A stretch of DNA of 64,000 bases from Bolinopsis microptera (Eukaryota; Ctenophora; Tentaculata; Lobata; Bolinopsidae): positions 14,603,365-14,667,364 of the forward strand of contig NC_087082.1 in NCBI RefSeq assembly GCF_026151205.1, given 5' to 3'. The position numbers were made by a program, and so were the translations under genes. This document shows, piece by piece, positions 60,395 to 64,000 of this stretch. Numbering within the stretch: the first letter of the stretch is position 1; every line of letters begins with the position of its first letter. The notes beneath the pieces were generated by a model that saw only the letters and a list, made by a program, of their open reading frames with translations, made no database searches and was not told the DNA's origin.

Positions 60395-60772
60395 CCAGTT
60401 ACCAGGGTTACAGTTATCAAGGTTACAGTTACCAGGGTTACAGTTATCAGGGAGTCAGGGTTACAGTTACCAGGGTTACAGTTACCAGGGTTACAGTTAC
60501 CAGGGTTACAGTTACCAGGGTTACAGTTACCAGGGTTACAGTTACCAGGGTTACAGTTACCAGGGTTACAGTTACCAGGGTTACAGTTACCATGGTTACT
60601 GTTACCATGGTTACAGTTACCATGGTTACAGTTACCATGGTTACAGTTACCATGGTTACAGTTACCATGGTTACAGTTACCACGGTTACAGTTACCATGG
60701 TTACAGTTACCATGGTTACAGTTACCAGGGTTACAGTTACCAGGGTTACAGTAACTAGGGTTACAGTTCAAG
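60395..60772. repeat. 15-bp minisatellite GGTTACAGTTACCAG
   Basis: About 25 copies in two variants, CAGGGTTACAGTTAC and CATGGTTACAGTTAC. Open frames on both strands (GNCNPGNCN and VTVTRVTV) are artefacts of the multiple-of-three unit. Small patches of the same unit lie at 61664-61700, 61884-61914 and 62409-62512. Confidence 0.95.
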
Positions 60773-62408
60773 TAATAGAACAGCATCTTCTTCTATTTCA
60801 TGTTCTATAGTGATCCAATCTGTACGTGTTTATTCAAATTTTCCATTATGCACAATATGCAGATATACTGATTCAGCTCCCAGTTTTACAGTTTCCTCCC
60901 AATGTTATCAGCATATATTGTGACAGAGCTGCTGACATATCGCACCTATCACCATCAGGTTTGCAACTTACTTACAGTGCATGGAACGTATTTCTCACGT
61001 ACTTCATACTACCAAATAAGGTAACGTTGTCATGACTACACTACCATATAAAGTAAACACTGCCATTTATTTCAATCTTACGTACTTTGCAGGCTCAGCC
61101 GGGGCTGGGCCACTCAAGTATTTCGGTGGCATCCGCATCTTGGCAGCTGATTAGTCAAAAGTGAACCACAAATATAGCAGCTACAATAGAACACAAACAA
61201 CAGTAACAACAGTAACAACAGTAACAACGATAGTAACGATACAACTACTCAACTTGTCACTATAAGTGAGGGTAATGTTACATGTGTGGGGCGGCAGTAC
61301 AGACGTAACCCAAACAAATGCTGAACTCGTACAACATACTTCATACAGATAGAATCTAGTTCACACGTCACTACGTACCATAGTCGCCTTGGTGTGTGCG
61401 TGTATGGGTTACTTGTTCACCACACACAGTAATCCTTGCACGTGCACAGTAATCCTTGCACGTGCACTAAGAATATTGGCACCTTGCACGTGAGTACTGA
61501 GTACGTACATCTGCATGTGTAATTGTGCTCTTATTCTCCACGACGTGGAAGTTAGACATGTGTAGACATTTCAATCGAGAACACATTGGGGTAAGCTAAT
61601 AAGTTGGAAACAAAAATTCACAATTTGCCTTGAGATATAAAACCTAGTATATAAGAATAAGGGAAACAGTTACCAGGGTTACAGTTACCAGGGTTACAGC
61701 TACTTGGCAAGACATTAGGAAACTTACCGTGTCTAGTGTTAACAACAGATAGCCATACGACCTTCTCCCACCTAAACCATACAAAAACGTTATATGAACT
61801 CCTGCGGAACTATAGTGATATCTAGCAAAACTACTATCTGCAAACAGCACTGTTTCAATATCGCAACACTGCACTGTGACACCGGTTACCAGGGTTACAG
61901 TTACCAGGGTTACAACACTGCACTGTGACACCGGTTCCGGGGAAATACCAGGCAATGCTAGACTGGTAGGCTCACATCCCTCTTATGGGATAATCAATCT
62001 TGCTGCGTATTATAGGGCGTGCACTTCAACATAGAGGCTAGGGTGCACTTCAACATAGGGGGCACTTCAACATAGGGGTACTTCAACATAGAGGCTAGGG
62101 GGCACTTCGAAATAGGGTGCACTTCAACATAGGGGCACTTCAACATAGGTAGAGAAACTAAAAAGATCTACGTAATGAAATAAAAAACAAAGCTAGAGCT
62201 GGTGTAGCACTATGGACTATGGAGCTTGGAGCTGCAGGTGCATAGGCTCTGGTGTAGTACCAAGTGCTCTAGTAGTAGTGTAGAGACCTTACACCCTAAA
62301 TCGTGCACTGCATGTCAAATTATCAAACTATCAGACTGGAAGAGGACTGCTAGTATAATGTAGTAATAGTACTACCACTACTACTACTACCTAGCCCCTA
62401 ATATCCGG
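60773..62408. other. non-coding DNA with small repeats
   Basis: ACAACAGTA repeats at 61195-61230, a CACGTGCACAGTAATCCTTG duplication at 61430-61465, and an ACTTCAACATAGGGG repeat at 62024-62150. No gene seen. Confidence 0.5.
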
Positions 62409-62563
62409 ATACAGTTACCATGGTTACAGTTACCATGGTTACAGTTACCATGGTTACAGTTACCATTGTTACAGTTACCAGGGTTACAGTTACCAGGGTT
62501 ACAGTTACCAGTGGTAATAGTACTACCACTACTACTACTACCTAGCCCCTCATATCCGGATAA
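62360..62563. repeat. direct repeats around a 15-bp repeat patch
   Basis: TAATAGTACTACCACTACTA, CTACCTAGCCCCT and ATATCCGGATA occur at about 62363-62411 and again at 62514-62562. Between them lie seven GTTACCATGGTTACA-type units. Confidence 0.85.
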
Positions 62564-62974
62564 CAAATAATTTGAGATGATGAATATGATGCTGTTACAT
62601 TGAAACGTATAACAATTCCTTATAAGAGCCTTTTCCTTGTCGCAACAAACGGGAACACTACAAATTTTGCCCCAGAATCAAGACTACTTTTACTACAAAC
62701 TACTCGTACTACGAATGACCACCCAATCTGGATCAGATAAAACATAATGGTAAAAGCCAGTTCCTCTCGTCTCAGTTACTGTATGCACTAACATAATATA
62801 ACGCACGGTAATATATGTGGTAGTGCAGTCTGTAGTCTGTAAACTAAACTAATTGATCCAACTAACTGAGGGCTACTGACTGTTTTAACTGCTAATTAAT
62901 CTCTGATTAACAACAAATTAGTTGAAATTAACTTCTAATTAACTGGAAATTATTCTAATTAGTGGGTTACTAAC

Positions 62975-63056
62975 TTGAGGATCTCGCTTCCACCGTCATT
63001 CTGAAGACCGCTTCCTCCGAACTTGCTTCCAAATCGTGAGGAGACCTTACCGGTTC
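62975..63056 (-). CDS. exon of N-terminal region (second of three linked exons)
   Basis: Reads TGKVSSRFGSKFGGSGLQND then GGSEIL. Acceptor GTACGTTCAG at 63057, donor CAA|GTTAGT at 62974. Phase 1 in, phase 2 out, both matching the neighbours. The protein is Gly/Ser-rich and basic. Confidence 0.62.
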
Positions 63057-63288
63057 CTGAACGTACTATTTTAGGCGACCAATTTAATACCATATATGGT
63101 ACCCGGCACGAAACCCACGGAGATTTCAAGAATCCCACACATTTTTGAACTTCAAATTTTCCATCACTAGATTACATTCTTTAAAGTAAAGCCTGTTTTT
63201 GGAAAATTTCCGGGAGCAACGAGCCTTGGAGGTCAAATTGGCACACAAATATCCATCTACTTATTGCTAGGTTTCTGTGGTTACTGAC

Positions 63289-63388
63289 CTCGCCTGGCGG
63301 GAGCAGGTGAAGATTTTCCTTGTTTCTCCGCGAAGGGATTGTTAAGTTTTCCAACTTTCTTCGCCGGCTTGGGTGCAGCTTCGTCTTT
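63289..63388 (-). CDS. exon of N-terminal region (first seen of three linked exons)
   Basis: Reads KDEAAPKPAKKVGKLNNPFA then EKQGKSSPAPARR. Acceptor TTTCCTCTCAG at 63389, donor CGAG|GTCAGT at 63288. It enters in phase 0, so more exons lie further upstream. The Lys/Pro-rich start with a KLNNPF core suggests a cytoskeletal or scaffold linker. It may belong to the supervillin gene's distal promoter form or to a separate gene. Confidence 0.6.
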
Positions 63389-64000
63389 CTGAGAGGAAAG
63401 TTTGGTGTCAGAAGAAGAGCTACACATTAACACCACGTGTTACCCACGTGTTGCCCACGTGTTACCCGAATATGGCTATATCTCTCTCACCCCATGATTG
63501 TGTGACTTATTGCAAATAGGTTTTTGACGGATGCTGGGTGCTTGAACCAAATTATGCCATTTAAGGTCCCTTGAAAAATGTTCTTGTCGCATCAATTGGG
63601 TATCAAAAGGATCTGTATCTAATTTTAGATTTTTGGGAATAGATTTAAAGCAACCCCGGCGTATTAAAATTGATTTAAAGTGTAAATAATTTTAATGATC
63701 AGCAATGAATAGCTGATAAAATTGAAACTGATGAATGCTGTTTAACAAACCACTGCTTCTTTAGGTTTGCCGAATTTTGTATTTAACTTTCCACTCTCCT
63801 ACAATTGATTATAAATTGAAATAGGGAATTTTAGTTGGGAATCGAAGGAAGCTGTTTTTAGCGATTAAAAAAATATATTTTGATGAATGAAAGCGCTTAA
63901 CTTTGTTCGGCTATTGAATGAGAGCACCTAAAGTCCGTTAATGGTGCTGAAAATGCTGAAAATGTGAACAAACCCGTCTCTTAAGTGCAGCTTTAGGTTC
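63389..64000. other. non-coding right end of window
   Basis: CACGTGTTACCCACGTGTTG-type repeats at 63435-63465, otherwise AT-rich. No exon was recognised before the window ends. Confidence 0.45.

Noticed and set aside
60346-60810. Open frames with GNCNPG/GNCNHG and VTVTRVTV repeats on both strands
   Set aside because: Both come from a 15-bp tandem repeat whose length is a multiple of three, so all frames without a stop stay open. There is no other coding evidence.
1-64000. CRISPR array or bacterial operon
   Set aside because: The repeats have no unique spacers of constant length, and the genes have spliceosomal introns.

Overview
This window is animal (metazoan) nuclear DNA. It is AT-rich, has short exons with GT-AG introns, and is crowded with tandem repeats. 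It carries rhodopsin-like receptors, a non-LTR retrotransposon, small foldback transposons and a many-exon supervillin-type gene. An invertebrate, perhaps early-branching (cnidarian- or placozoan-like), fits the content, but no single sequence proves the lineage.

Layout. 1-536 is a C-rich satellite. 722-3261 (+) is a decayed or frame-broken multi-pass membrane protein gene (XK-like copy A). 3463-3540 holds a complete type I hammerhead ribozyme motif. 4084-4275 is a foldback element. 4535-9178 is a 2.3-kb segment duplicated in tandem; each copy carries one minus-strand GPCR gene (4883-5980 and 7212-8291), and another foldback element (9174-9477) sits at its right edge. 9754-10696 (+) is the 3' exon of a proline-rich tail protein with a 12-residue repeat.

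Most of the window, 46060 down to 11742 (-), is one gene. I could join 22 coding exons in consistent phase into about 1343 residues: a disordered N-terminus, gelsolin-like repeats and a C-terminal villin headpiece. It is a supervillin-type actin and membrane organiser. Intron 1 contains a 5'-truncated retrotransposon (40253-42650, -) and an intact intronless-CDS GPCR on the opposite strand (42709-43974, +). Three further minus-strand exons (63388-63289, 63056-62975, 56855-56750) join in phase with each other and could splice in phase to supervillin exon 2, so they may be an alternative upstream N-terminus. Between them, on the plus strand, lies a second XK-like gene (53000-55221) that appears to contain an internal inversion.

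The strongest themes for follow-up are the hammerhead ribozyme; minisatellites that have grown out of, or up to, splice sites of the supervillin gene (13.4, 17.8, 25.8, 35.5, 45.5 and 56.9 kb); a three-armed GC-rich foldback structure at 30535-30673; a piggyBac-type element (18495-20609) inserted at a TTAA inside a minisatellite; the apparent inversion in XK-like copy B; and strong amino-acid divergence between the tandem GPCRs despite nearly identical flanks. No rRNA, tRNA or CRISPR was recognised.
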